Assembly: GCA_037954235.1 (NCBI GenBank)
Contig: JBBMOA010000002.1
Span: 18,726,009-18,790,008 of the forward strand
Source: Aulostomus chinensis
Lineage: Eukaryota; Chordata; Actinopteri; Syngnathiformes; Aulostomidae
Direction of reading: 5' to 3'
Length of the DNA: 64,000 nucleotides
How positions within the stretch are numbered: position 1 is the first letter of the stretch; the number at the start of each line of letters is the position of its first letter. The position numbers and the translations under genes are program-made. This document shows, in pieces, positions 1 through 13,158 of the stretch. Under the pieces are notes generated by a model. The model did not search any database and was not told where the DNA came from. It saw only the letters and a list, made by a program, of their open reading frames with translations.

Positions 1-440
1 TATCTTCACAGGAACGCTATAATTGCACAAGTAACTTAAGTGGCACATTTTGATCTGTATCATTCACTCTCCCACCAAATGTGTTTTTCTCAAAATAATT
101 GGACATTTTCTTGTGGTTCGTAGCGCAGTTGTGCATAATTAACTTCGACTTCAAAATGCAACAGTCTAGGCTATGGTAAGTAGCCTCTGTTGATTTTTTG
201 AAATCACACATTAATATGTAGAATTAATTGGAGGGGCCATGGTGGCGATGTGTTTCAGACACAGGTCTGGGACGGTAATCAGGTGCAGGAATTAGTCAGG
301 CTCATTGTTTATTATGAATCAGATGAACATTTGTGGAGTGGCTGTGTGAGTACGGTCGCCTTTATTTTCATATTTCCATATCAAAGAAGCAAAAAATAAT
401 TAAAATGTGATGGATTTTAGAGTCCCTGCAAATGTACATG

Positions 441-480
441 CACACACACGCGCGCGCGCGCACACACACACACACACACA
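441..480. repeat. Compound (CA)n(CG)n(CA)n microsatellite
   Basis: CA repeats flank an uninterrupted alternating CG core at about 449-460. Alternating purine-pyrimidine of this kind can adopt Z-DNA. Confidence 0.95.
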
Positions 481-666
481 TTTGCGTTTCCATCACTTTG
501 GAGGACTCACAGTCATTTCCTTCATCGTTAAAGCAAGTCCTCACCACTGTAATAAAGCTAAATATTTACATTTTGGAGAAGTAATTTTCGTCGGAAAAAA
601 GGGAGATTAGGACTCACAATGTGAATGTGTAAACTGCTTTATGTCTCAACAACACGAATAATACAT

Positions 667-670
<4 letters not shown>

Positions 671-699
<29 letters not shown>
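671..699. repeat. (CA)n microsatellite
   Basis: Pure dinucleotide tract of about 14 units. Confidence 0.95.
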
Positions 700-701
<2 letters not shown>

Positions 702-1555
702 AGAACTGTCAGGTTGGGTGAAAAGAACGCAGCTGGTTCACGTCGTCCACGCTCTTTTTGCAGACATTTGCTTATGAAATCTAGTTCAAGAAAACAAGTT
801 AGTTTTCTGTGGCAACCATTTTGTTAACGACACTTTTAAAGAGCATTTGAGAGCATTTGTGTAATTATTATCCCCCCCCCCCCCTTATTGCTCTCAGCAA
901 ATGCAGTCACACTAATCCACACACATACACACGCAGACATATATGTATATATTTATATAATGACCTTGTTGCAGAATGCTGGGATTATGACAAAAAGAAG
1001 CTGTGATCTTTTGCCCGGCTCAGAGGGATTTCTGTCCGGCTAGAATTGTGGAAGCTCTGAAGACCTGAGCTTGTGTCTTGTGAGTGAACAAGGGAAAAGA
1101 GATTAGTGTAATGTTGGCTTTTGCGCTGCTGCTCACACAAAAGCGTCCCAGCAACCCCTTTCCTTGTGATCCCGCCCCATTGTGTTGGGATCAGGCCTTC
1201 CAATAGGCGAGCCACCGCCTTGGCGTAAACGTTGAAGGACTCAACACTCAAATCCTTCACTTGAACCAGGCAGCTGCTACACTGGGAGTTTTCATGTAAC
1301 CTTTAAACCTTCATGTAGTATTAAGAGCAGAAGCAGAACAATTATAACGTCAAGTACAAATTACATGTTAATTTCTTTCAGGAATCATTTCATCATGGGT
1401 GTTTGTATGAGCCACAAGGTAACATGTCCTCTAGTGCATTCATTTTGACCGTTTAGCCTTTTAAATTGTAAATATAATTGAATCCGCTTTGCAAAGTTGA
1501 CATATTTTCGAGCTGTGGCTGCCAGGAGTATTTCACATATCCTTACACAAGTCTT

Positions 1556-1558
<3 letters not shown>

Positions 1559-1619
<61 letters not shown>
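1559..1619. repeat. (TG)n microsatellite
   Basis: Pure tract of about 30 TG units, likely polymorphic. Confidence 0.97.
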
Positions 1620-1622
<3 letters not shown>

Positions 1623-2731
1623 AGCTGAGCAATTAGACATCATTCAGTACGTTGACAAACGGCCTGGTATCTGCCCTCTTGATCTGACATGAGATGTAAA
1701 ATATGCTCCACGGTTGTGAATTGGCCAGGCGATCTGGCTTCTTTGCTGCACGTTACAACTTTGAGGATGTGTGGTGACGTTTTGTTGGCACATGATTGTT
1801 TGCATATCAGATATGGCAGTTCAATTCACATTTTGTGTGTTTGTATATTCTTTAAATTTAACTATGCACTCCCTCTTTTTTCTTCTAGGATTTTCATGCT
1901 TTTTTCTGAAGTGATGTGACAATGATTTCGTGTTACTTGGCATCTCCAGTTTGATTGACGTAAGGGATTTGTCCTAATTAAGCAGGTCGACATCATGTCA
2001 TTGTAAAACTGACCCATGAGGTGGACATCTTCTCATTAAAATTTCCTCAATTTTTTTTAAAGACAGGCCTCACAAGAAACTCCTTCTTTGTTTTTGCTTT
2101 ATGTAATGCTCTCCAGATATTGTGTGTTTGCCCTCTTGGATGGAAACAAATCCTGATCAACCACTTGCATCATGGAGCAGCTACTGTGACATATTAAACA
2201 GGCAAGGAAGTTTTGGAAAAGAGTCTAGAAATCGTATTACTGACAGTTTTTCCTGTGGAAAATGCTAATGGATGATGCCAAAAATAAATCAAAGTGACAA
2301 AGAGGGAGGGTGGTGGAATAGATGGAAAGGGTCTTGTGGTTAAAGTTCTGATGAAGTTAACCATAGCGTCTATTCTTGCCCACGTCTTTTGTTTCCTTTC
2401 TGAATAATTTATTTTTACACCGACTTGGATGTGTCACAAGGCTTTGCGCTTAATGTGCATTATGAGAAAATGGCTTCAGCAGACGAGACCACAAGCTCTC
2501 TCTTGGTTTCTTTCTTTCTCTTGCTCTCTGTCTGTCTTTGTTATCCTCTTTCTCTCACTCAGCGAGTAAAGAGGGGTGGGTGGGTCGGGGGTTGGGGGTT
2601 AGGCACTGTTGCTGAAAAGATGGGCTGAGGGCAGATTTTCTATGACTAAAGACTCTTCACAAATAATAAAGTTTGTGTTCAGGTTGTGGTTCAAACTCAC
2701 AAGAGTTTTTTTTTTTTTCTTTTCTTCCTAG

Positions 2732-2808
2732 ACCTGCACACAGTGAATCTTTCATGAAGAAAATCATGATTTTCAAAGTGGTTGGATTGAAATACAGTTC
2801 TGGATGAG
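2732..2808 (+). other. Weak candidate noncoding exon
   Basis: A T/C-rich tract ends in TTCTTCCTAG at 2731, and GAG|GTGAAT forms a donor at 2809. The 77-nt body has no recognisable coding content. It is listed only because upstream sox6 exons must exist somewhere; chance occurrence is likely. Confidence 0.1.
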
Positions 2809-3371
2809 GTGAATACTTTGACTTATTAGGAGAGAATATATGTCATCGTAGTATAAAAGCAGCATCTGACTTTTCTTTCACGTGTTTTTGTATGACTCAC
2901 TTTCCCTTCTTCCTTCACCAGTACATGCCGAATACAGGAGCAACATTATCTCTCATTGGGTCTACTTGCAGCATTGTATAATACTAACCACAGCAGAGAG
3001 GCTAATGTTGGAAAATACCAACTACCAGTCAGTCATCTGCTCATTCTTAAGGGTCAGTGAATTAACATGCATGATTGAGAAACAACTGTCGTAGGCAGTG
3101 GAACAAAAAATCCTGAAATCTCTGATGGGCTTAGCTGTACATTTCTAAGCTAAGTGTAGTTCTAGTGACGAAAACCCTCCCCGAACTGGAAGCATGAAGC
3201 CAAGAAAGTACCTTCTGCTATAATCACTTTCTTGAATGGGACTTAAAAAGAGAAATCTGCTGAAATGATAGAGAAAGCCTGTGGTTTGGCCCATGCAGTA
3301 AATTTCCCATGAGCCTCTTTGACAATCTGAGGGGATAGCCACTCTGGCACACGCCACCAGCCCGCATACAA

Positions 3372-3397
3372 TACACACACAAGCACAAGCACAAGCA

Positions 3398-3457
<60 letters not shown>

Positions 3458-3464
3458 CACGCAC
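3372..3464. repeat. Compound CA microsatellite with AAGCAC units
   Basis: AC units, then tandem AAGCAC/AAGCACA units near 3381-3400, then a long pure AC run with GC-interrupted units at the right end. Three chance antisense frames arise from it. Confidence 0.95.
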
Positions 3465-6040
3465 GAGTGCTGTTTTATGCCAGGCAGTACGGGTGTAGAA
3501 ACCTCTGGGAGGAGGCTTGTCAGAGGGAGGGTGATTGACAGGAGGTGGGTGAGGATTAGACTTCTCCTGTATGAGGAACAGCAACACACGTCCTTTTTTC
3601 CACTGGACAAGATGGTCTGTAAAACCTCAGGAACCTTTTCTGAAGACAGTGGAATGACATTGTGCAACAAGGATTGAAAACCAAATTTTAAAAATAAAAA
3701 AGACTTTCAAAACACTCTGTTCTTTGGATTGAATTAATATTCATTCATTTAGCAACTGCATTTAAGGCACTCCAAGACTTGGAACATCAGCAGATGAGCA
3801 GACGTGCTTGCGCCTCATCGGAGTAGACGTTTGAAAGTTTATCTTGCTTACCGTGTTCTCTTTAACCTTGCAAACTGTTTTCTTGTTTCCTCAACGAGAA
3901 CCATGATGTGCTTGCCATGACCTCAGTGTTTCCCTAACCAGGCGGTTTCAGTTGCCTAAACATTACCATAAAAACATAATCAGGCTCTGATTGCAAGGAG
4001 TGGCTATTAAAAGCAAAAATAAATGGAAGCAAAACTAGACTTTTTGTTGTTGCACTGCTCCAAAAAAAAAGTTTTCTTGACAATGAAAGAACAAATCCTA
4101 CTGAATTACAAGTGTACGAGACTTCCAAAATAATCCTCTTCTCAAAGATCTTTTATAAAAAGTAAAAAAAAATAATTGTGAATTTCTTGCAGAGTAAATA
4201 CAAAACCCTGGATGTGCCCTTAGATCAGGGTCTGTACTAAAAAAGATGGGGTTCCTACTTGGGCCGTGATGCATTTCATTCAAATCTGTTTAATAGTTTT
4301 TGTTTAATTCGACAGACAAACAAACCAACAGACATGGTTGAAAGAACAAAACTGTCTTAGATAAAGATAGAATTATTTTAAAGATAATGAAAGAATAAAA
4401 AAATGGTATCTGGCAGCCAAAATGTTTTTCCCAATGTGGTACCAATTGTAAATGAGATGTGTATGAATGTAGTCAATGGGAGATGGGGTTGACTTGGCCA
4501 GCACATTCAGATGCTTGCATGCACACATGGACGTGCAGCAGGGCTATGGTTGTGGTTTTGTGTCAGCAAGGAGAAAAGCTTTATGTCGTTGGTTAGGGGT
4601 GGGACTGAGGATAGACTGAGGAGGTACAATGTTCCTCCTCATCCTCAGAAAGGCTAAATTTATTGGTTACCATCTGCAGGGTGGAGGAGTTTGGGTTGTG
4701 GCCAGGCCAAAGAAAGGCTTCTAATTAAACAGTCATCATTATCAACTTGTGGCCAGTGATCATCGTCCCCAACACTGGTTCTCCAAGATGAACATGAAAT
4801 CATTGAGGCTTTCCTTGAAGCCAGCGATGGACTGAATTAGAAAGGAAGAAACAGAGGGAAAACGTGCTTGGAAGAATGTTTTTTTTTCGTCCCTGTCTTG
4901 CCACAACAGGCAGCATGTGTCCTTGCACCACATCCACTCAGGTTTAAACAATTACCCGACATCATAGAAACCAGTCAAGGCTCAGTGCCGGGCTGACCGT
5001 GCTGCTTTTGACTTCAGGCCACAGTTTCAGACACGGCCAAGTGTCACATGTAAGCAGAGCTTTCGATAATTTCAATTAGTGTAAGAGGGTGTGCCTGCAG
5101 TATCTGTATCACTGCTCCTGGAGGAGCTTTCCTTTGAGCTTGACAGCCGCTTAATGTATTATTTCATGGTTTGATGTGTGAGTGACACAGAGGCGCTCCA
5201 AGAGGATGGAAAAATGGTTTATTAGGACCTAATTAGAGCTCTGTGATTAAAGGGGAAGTGACTGTGATTAGGAGACCTGCAGAAGATTTGGAAAGGGATG
5301 AATATTAAGAGGAGGCTACATGCTAGCCTGTGTGTGGGTTGTTTTTTGTTGTTGTTGTTTGCACACGTCTTTGCAGGGCTGTGCTGCACCAGAGTTGCTG
5401 CGAGGCCATTGTCTCTACAGCTGTAGAACTGAAGCGATTAGGCAACAAATATGCAAGTTGAACATGTTTTTGTGTGTGTGTGCATTCGCTTCATGAAGGA
5501 ATGTAGAAGTTTGATGAGCAGCACTCGTAATGTTGTGGAGCCAATTGGATGTGAAACCATGAGGAATGCGCAGCAAAGCTGGGCCTAATTCTGGAAGCTC
5601 CAGCCAGTTCAGCTTAAGTTTAATCAAAGAGATAAGTGGTCTTATTATTATTAGTCTCGGACAATGAGAAGATTAGAAGCTGATTTTCTTTCTCTTTCAC
5701 CCTACATTCAGATATGTGATCGCCAGTGCCATTTGAAATCATTTATGGGAGTGTTCTGAGGGCAGGATATTGTCAGCAGACCCTTGCGATTTTACAATTT
5801 CACAACTGACTTCCTCCTTAAAATGACACTGGCTTACCTGCCTATTACTCCCTTTGATTTCTACAGTACATGCTTCTGCGCTCGGAGAGGTATTCATAAT
5901 AAGCTTAAACTCCACTGGCTTCATTGCTAAAGGGTGCTTATCTCTCCGCTATTCAAAAGAAAGAAGGCTAATATTTTTTCCAATTTCAACATTTTACTGT
6001 TCGGCTTCAGCCTGCCCAAAACCATGCTGTGGAGAACAGG

Positions 6041-6064
6041 CGCACGCACGCACACATGTACGCG

Positions 6065-6149
<85 letters not shown>
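6041..6149. repeat. Compound (CG)n(CA)n microsatellite
   Basis: CGCACG units, then a CG core at about 6061-6073, then more than 35 CA units. It is a strong Z-DNA-type tract. Confidence 0.97.
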
Positions 6150-6154
<5 letters not shown>

Positions 6155-7471
6155 GTCCATGGCTGCTCTGTAAAAATATTAGTTTTACCATTTAAAATCT
6201 AAAAAGGCACAGCTGTGTTTTTTTTTAGCTGTATGAAAGTCACATATTTCAGCACATTTTTATGTCAGATTCCTTAAGGTTGTATGAATTACTCTGCTAG
6301 TCTGATTTAAAACTTATTCAATTGAGATCAAAGTCTGTCGAGAGAAAAGGAATCCTGAAACGTGTTTTACTTTTATTACTTAGATCATTTGTTCCTTGCA
6401 GCACTTACTGCATGTTTGGGCATACAAGTTAATCTATTTACATTTTCATTTTGTCCCAGTGGAACATTTAAGACCTAGTCTGCTTCAGAATGTACACTCA
6501 TAATGTAACGTAAGATTACACTTGAAAACTAGTTTGCGGTGAGCAATAGAGGCCGTGGAGGGCCCACGGTCTTTTGCTTGGAGCAACGTCAGTTTTTCTT
6601 GTAGAATAATGAGAAGCATGTGTTGAACAAGTGAAATAAACAGAGTGATCTTTCATGTGACCCACCTGTCATGCTTTCAGCACAGTTAACACCAACCTCA
6701 TGTTACTGTTGTTGGTCAGCCACTTAAGAGGACTCTTGATGTCCTCTGTTGCACTTTCTTCAGCTCTATTCTTTTATTTTAGGTGCTTAGCGATCACATA
6801 CTGCAACAGAAGATCTAACCCTCTTCAGTACAACCAGAATTTAAACAATCTGCAGGTGCAAAGAGTTTGTTTGAACTACATCTTTGTCTAGCAGTTAAAC
6901 TTGTGCAGTACATTTGTAGCGAGTCGAAGGGCTCCCCAGTGCTCTGCCTGTAGCCTCACCCTGCTGAGTTTCTCAGTTTTACCATTTCTTGTGCCATGCT
7001 GTAATAGGCTCCCAGGACATGATGGGAGTATAATAACTGCTTGGCAATGTTTTTCTTACCCCCCTCATTCTCCACTAAATGCAAAATGTGCCCTGAAATA
7101 TGGGCTATATGGTGCGGCTTGTGATGTCACTTGTTATTGCTGGACATGTGGACCAGTAAATTTTGGATTATTTTCCACAATCTGCTGTGCAGAGTGCATT
7201 ATGTCACAAAGGCCACATTGTAGTTAGCTGGGTGTAGAGCAGTCTTGTCTCTCTCTTTCCCTTGTTCTGTGCATTACTCGGCCACCGACTGTGCTTGCAG
7301 TCCAGACCGAAGCCTACATTTTATGTCCTTTTCCTTGTTTTGCAATCAGTGGACTATGGGCCGATGGGATACCTTACATAATGGTGGAAAAAATCATGTA
7401 TTACTCGAGTGTGTGAAATACAAGGCAAGGATGTGATTTTGCATTCTGTGTAATTTGTCAAAATCTATAAC

Positions 7472-7475
<4 letters not shown>

Positions 7476-7515
<40 letters not shown>
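7476..7515. repeat. (TG)n microsatellite
   Basis: Pure TG tract of about 20 units. Confidence 0.95.
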
Positions 7516-7520
<5 letters not shown>

Positions 7521-8133
7521 CACATAAACATACATACATATATGTTTATATATACATTATTTAAAGAGGAATTCATTTGCATGATACAGCAGGATTAAGG
7601 CTGGTGTTCACACATTTATAGTGATTCAGAAGATTCGTATTCACTTTATTTTAAATAAATAATGAAGTGATTTATGTGTTTCTGTTCTTTTGCTGTTGTC
7701 ATTTCTTCGATGTGGACTCCATCACTGTTTTTGTCCAATACAGTCTAGAATGGCAGATTGTCCAATAGGGAGCCTCCTGTTTTCCACTAATTAGATTTCC
7801 CACTAACATATGCTGGCAGGAACCTCTTACCTTGTTTGACTTATTTATTGCCTGACTGTGGAGGTAATTTGACCTTTCATTTCAAAGGCTCTTTTTTAAT
7901 CCAGAAAAGGAGTGTTAAACTCAATTATACCAGTGATCAGTGGCTCAAACACTACATTTGTTTTCTCTGAAGGGACAAGCCAAGCTCTCAGCTCCTCGTC
8001 CTTTACTCCTGGCCCTTCCACCCCTAGAGGGCAACAAGGGGGGAGAGGTAAATTAGGAGAGGGATCGAGAGATGTGGATGCTGGTCAGGGGAGCAGGGGG
8101 GGTAAGAGTGAGATGAGAAAGGGAGACTGGGGA

Positions 8134-8137
<4 letters not shown>

Positions 8138-8180
<43 letters not shown>

Positions 8181-8182
8181 GA
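8138..8182. repeat. (GA)n microsatellite in a purine-rich patch
   Basis: GA tract of about 20 units, preceded by about 100 purine-rich bases from 8036. Confidence 0.95.
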
Positions 8183-11100
8183 AAGTGCCCTACAGTTCCT
8201 GCCATGTCACTGGAGATTTGTGTCCTCCTTTTAAATCATTTCCCTCTTTAGAAGATTAAGAAGGCAGAAATATTCTCAAACTGATCATTTTCCCTCCCCC
8301 TAAATGGACTCATTTGCATTTTCAAATGCTACTATTAATTGTGGGTTTCAAAAAAGACAAATGACCTCCACAACTGTAAATAAAAAGAAAAGAGGTTATA
8401 ATGTTAATTGTTCACAGGGGCCAATGGAGCCAAAGCGAAGCATATGCCCCTATCACCATCAGATTTACACCCTGGCCTCAAACGCTACAGTAGCGCTGGC
8501 TTCTTTCTTTCATTTGTGTGACCCTTGAATCAGGTTGAAGAGTGCAATCATGTCAAGCGATCTCTTCCCTCTTAGTTCCACGTTTGTCATTTGGTTCCAC
8601 CAGGAAGAGGCAGAAAAACTAGTTCATTCTTAGGAGTTCATGTCGCGGCAGGATGCAGAGGAACATGCAATGAAATGCCATGACCCTTTACCGTACAATC
8701 TCATGTTATATAGTGATTTTCCGACATGGAATGTTTACAGGCCACAAAGGTTTTCCACATGTCCTCAGTTGAAGTAGTCTGACTGTACCGTACCGATCCA
8801 GCAGATAAAACCATTATTTGTCAACTTACGCCTGTTTTTGCAATTCACAAACATTAATAAAAGTCATTGGTGGAAAACTGGCGAGCGTCAAATAGTTTGT
8901 CCCAGCTTCTTCTTGAAAAAGGAAAACTCTGAATAATTTGCGGACACCAGTGCCTTGTTGTAACCTGATCATTTATGGATCAGTTGTTTCCTTTCTGGTT
9001 TAATTCACCATGTGATTGATTTTCACTGCAGTACTGTTGGAAAATATCCACACTAAACTGTGCCTGAAATAGGGAATCATTTGAATACAGATGCTTGCAG
9101 CTTATAGGCCTTGTCACTGGAAACCACTCAGAGCCAGGAGACAATTGCAAGTTGATTATATTGCTTCTGATAGAAGTTGCAACTCCTTTGTACAAGGCAG
9201 AGATATTTGCATCTAAATGCTTTTTGTAGACATCTAAACAGCATAAAGACTGATTGTAAATGCCAGCTGTTGGGTTGTTACCCGGGAATAAAAAAAAAAA
9301 GAAAAAAGAATTTCAATAAGGAAAATTGAGATGGAAATGAGGAAATTATTTTTCGAACAGTGGAGCTGAAATCAATAAGTAGGAAATGGAGGCGTTTGTT
9401 GTGGTTAGTTGTATTTGGTGTTTCTATTGATCGTGTTTGCACAATCATGTAGGAATCTATTTACAGTTAGTTACTGTATGTTGAATTTTAACTAGTTGAA
9501 ATGTTGTGTTTATATTCAGGTCAATTGTGTTGTTTTATTCCTGGTTACAGCTGCAGGCTGTTTGATTTTCTAAATGTGACTGCAGGTAAATTACGTTTTA
9601 TCAGACTGGAAATATAATACAACTGCTATGACATAGATTTGCTTCTTTGGGTGGTACTGTGGTTCCAGGTGATTGTTGGAACATGCCGTTCAAAACCTTT
9701 ATGTGTGTGTGTTCATTTGTTCTCGGTATGTAAGTGCAGTCACTGTATATATGTGGGTGTATGTGCATGTCTGCTTGTTGCCCAAAGCAGAGTGATGCCC
9801 CTGCTGATTCTGCTCCTCCAGCTCTTTGTCCTGCAGCACTCAGTGTGTCTGCCTCCTCAGGAGACCGGCAGGCTTCTCTAGTGTGGCTCCACAAAGGCCC
9901 AGCCTCTTTTGAGGTGTTAAAAACTTCCATTTATGCATCTCCCTGGACAAAAAAAAAGCACCAAACCCATTTGAGTCCAGTAGCAACACAGGCAGACATT
10001 GTGGCCACGCTTCTCTAGCACTCATTTCACAGATTCTAAAACCAGTATGTGGTGAACAGGATTTGAGGGGCTAAAGTGCCCCGCGAGGGCCAGGCGATAA
10101 GAGGGAAGAAACACCACCACACAGTAAACTAGAAGATGGGTCCAGGAAAATAAACACATTACCTGGGCGAGAGGGAGAGACATGTTATACCCCTGCCCCC
10201 AACATACACAAATACACAAACCCCACACCGAATAAGAAAGAGATGAAAGAAAAAAGAAAGAAGAAAATAAATACCCATGTATATCTTGGAAGTTAAGAAA
10301 AGAGGTCTCATCAGTGTGCAAAAAGGCAAATCTTCTCAGTGTTCTCTGTCTTTACAGTGTTTGGTGTGAAGAATATGTGAGAGGGAATCAAAGAGAATTG
10401 ATAGGTTGCACGCCCGCCTGTTAGGAGCACCGGGGACTGAATGCCGTCCACAATGGAGGAAAACCTTCTATTTGCTGGTCGTTTCTCTCTTCACCCTGAC
10501 TCAACCCAGTCGCTCAGTGAAAAGACTTTTATTCTTGTTATTTGACACAGAGAAAATGACAGTTAATGTATTTGCTGAGCGGCACATGAAAGCCTCGTTC
10601 AGCCTCAGTTTGTATCTGTATCAGTCTATTGCTCATAACAAACTCCAGGCAGAAAAACTGCTCCTTTTTTTCTTCCTTCTTTAACTGACACTTCAATGTT
10701 GACGTGGCTTAAATACTGATCACTATGTATACTTTAAAATATTTTAGACTGACGGTCGCTCCTGACATGCTGGCGCGAGACATTTGGTGAGTGTCTCTGG
10801 TCTGCTGTGGTTCAGTGTCAGGATTCAGAGAAATAGACATGCCAGCTGTGTGAGAGAGCAAAGATGAAGGGAGGATAAAGGAGAGGTTAGTGAGGCCGTG
10901 ACAGTTAACGGTGTGCTGGGGCATGAGGCAGCTGTTTGCATGTGACTGACCTGTTTCTAACACCAAATAACTCAATGAAACGACAGTTCTTTTTAGAAAT
11001 ACAGCTAAAACACAGCTCTGCCCTTTCTTTATGTATTTAATATATTTAATATTAATATATTTACCTGCCAGTGAACAGTTCGCTTGTTCCTGCTGATGTT

Positions 11101-12251
11101 TTTTTCCCCTCATATTCTATCTATCTTCCATTACAACATCAGAAATGTCTGTGCCAGAATTTTTCTACTCTACAACCCTTTTGCCCTCCACACTATAACC
11201 CCCCACGATATTTCCCTATTTCTTCTCGGGCTGCTGTTAGAGCCCCACCTCATTGCATCCCAAACTCCCACATGCAGTCCTCCGCTTGACTGTGTGACTG
11301 CTGCTTCTGCAGAGATAACCAGGCAGCATCCAGGTAGGGAGCAGCCTGCTGATGGCATAGATCACCTCTATTGTCCAAATAACTAACTCGGCAGAATTCC
11401 TACTTTAGTGTGTTTGGACGCAGGAGAGCGGGAGGATTTGGAACGGAGGATATATTTAACCTTGCAGATTTGGATGAATTCCACACAGTAGTTGAAGTGC
11501 AAGTTCTGACTTTCCTTATGCATATCCACACATGCAGAAATACATACACAAACATACAATAGACAGACACCCACATGCATTGATTTTGATAAATTACTAG
11601 TTAATTGAAAGTACATGAAGCACATAGTGCTCTCTTTGCTGTACACATCCGTGGTAATGTTGTCTATTGATACTGAGCCACTATCACATGACAGTTGATA
11701 AATCCAACTCTGTGTTATGGTCAGAGGAAATCAAATCAAGTGTAACCCAAGCCATACGTGCACACACCTCTGGAATTTGAAGGTTCACTTGTAAGTGTTC
11801 TTTTCTTTGCTAGTAAAAGTGCTGTCTTTCACATCCTGTAGAGACTCAAATGGCACTCCCAGGAGGGTATAGTTCGTATGAAGACACATGATACATACAG
11901 GGGAGCTTTTAGTTCGAGGAAATGTGCAAAAACTGTAAATATGTGGATTTAAAATCCAGCAGATGAACTGCATGTATGTGTGTGTGTGTGTGTGTACATC
12001 TGATACAACCAGATTTTAGAACAGAGTGTGGACTTTGAGACCTGTGTGGATCAAGGATGGTTTATTCAGTTCCACTTTTGTTTCACTGCTTCATCAGACA
12101 CAATCATAACAAATATCAGGAACTGATGATATGGCTACGACCGATTATATTTCTTCACTGTTTCCTTGCATTTAAAACCCTTTCAGGAGTTTGAGGGTGT
12201 GTGTGGATGTTTACGTCCTCCTCTATTTCTTTTGCGTGTACTATGTGAGTG

Positions 12252-12253
<2 letters not shown>

Positions 12254-12297
<44 letters not shown>
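12254..12297. repeat. (TG)n microsatellite
   Basis: Pure TG tract of about 22 units. Confidence 0.95.
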
Positions 12298-12299
<2 letters not shown>

Positions 12300-12639
12300 A
12301 TAAAGACTTGCTAAAGCTAGAGAAAAGGCCACTCTGTGACAGAAACACCACAGGTGGCTGCCAGCCCTGTACCTGCTCCTTTGATGTCACAGTCATCAGC
12401 CCGAGTTCATGTGTCTGAAATCTCAACATCAAATATTTTCACTGTATATGTATCTTTCAAATGAACGCCAAAATAATATGTATAGTAGCAGCCCCCCCCC
12501 CCTTCCCCCTAACAGTTTGGTTCTCTTTTCTAACTAAAGCGAGCATGCAACGGCTAAGTGTTTTGACAATTGCTTTATAAAAATGTGGTGGAACTAGTAA
12601 TTTGAGTTAGGGCTTGACTGGAATTGTGTTTAATAAGTC

Positions 12640-13050
12640 CCTGATCCTCTAATTAGGAGTGTGGAGTGCCTGTTTTTATGTTTCCTGCCAGTAGGTCTAA
12701 TTCACAGCAGGAACAGAGCTGCTGCACGCAGCTACAATAGGTCGGTTGACTCTTATTACACCACAGGGATTGCTACATTTGCTTCATTATAATATCATCT
12801 GGGTTCACTCATTATTTGCAATTGAATATTCTTTTGTTGTTTTCCCTCCGGCAAATAATTACTTTAAATAAGCAATGCAGAAGGAATAATTTACCCAGTT
12901 ATTATTTACCCTATTGTTCTCAATTAAGTTCAGATTATGAATTCAAAGGTTAGTTAATGTCTTCTCTCTGTAATTATAAGAGCTGGCGTTTATTTAGGCA
13001 AAGCAGAAATTAGTTGTACAGTCACATGTTTGACTGGAGAATTGAATTAC
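12640..13050. promoter_or_regulatory. Candidate conserved noncoding element
   Basis: About 400 bases of unique AT-rich sequence with several homeodomain-type cores (CTAATTAG near 12649, AATAATTACT near 12855, GTAATTATAAG near 12971), no open frame and no simple repeat. This texture is typical of conserved developmental enhancers. Conservation itself cannot be seen from one sequence. Confidence 0.3.
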
Positions 13051-13073
13051 CAGCCATGTCATATGTGGTTTTT

Positions 13074-13093
13074 CACACACACACACACATACA

Positions 13094-13157
<64 letters not shown>
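13074..13157. repeat. (CA)n microsatellite with TA interruptions
   Basis: CA tract with two ATACAC interruptions near the left end and about 30 pure units to the right. Confidence 0.97.

Positions 13158-13158
<1 letters not shown>

Larger units (their letters stand above)
1..6040 (+). other. Noncoding DNA, upstream region of sox6, part 1
   Basis: No gene is supported here. The stretch is non-repetitive sequence broken by CA/TG tracts, a C13 run at 872-884, and A/T homopolymers. The frames across 3145-3670 are translations of the CA repeat and its flanks. The only structure beyond repeats is a splice-bounded segment at 2732-2808, listed separately. The region is either a 5' intron of sox6 or its flank; the sequence alone does not decide which. 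Confidence 0.6.
6150..12253 (+). other. Noncoding DNA, upstream region of sox6, part 2
   Basis: No gene, RNA gene or recognisable mobile element was seen. Contents are unique AT-rich sequence, a TG tract at 7476-7515, a purine-rich (GA)n island at 8138-8182, and short A/T runs. Open frames of about 100 codons (for example 6901-7227 and 10709-11113) show no recognisable protein and no clear exon borders. Confidence 0.55.

Noticed and set aside
3145..3670. Three overlapping antisense frames of 103-148 codons
   Set aside because: They translate a CA microsatellite (Cys-Val runs) and its flanks, with no recognisable domain.
5854..6195. Frames rich in His-Thr or Cys-Val on both strands
   Set aside because: They are pure translations of the CG/CA tract at 6041-6149. 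The same applies to similar frames at every CA/TG tract.
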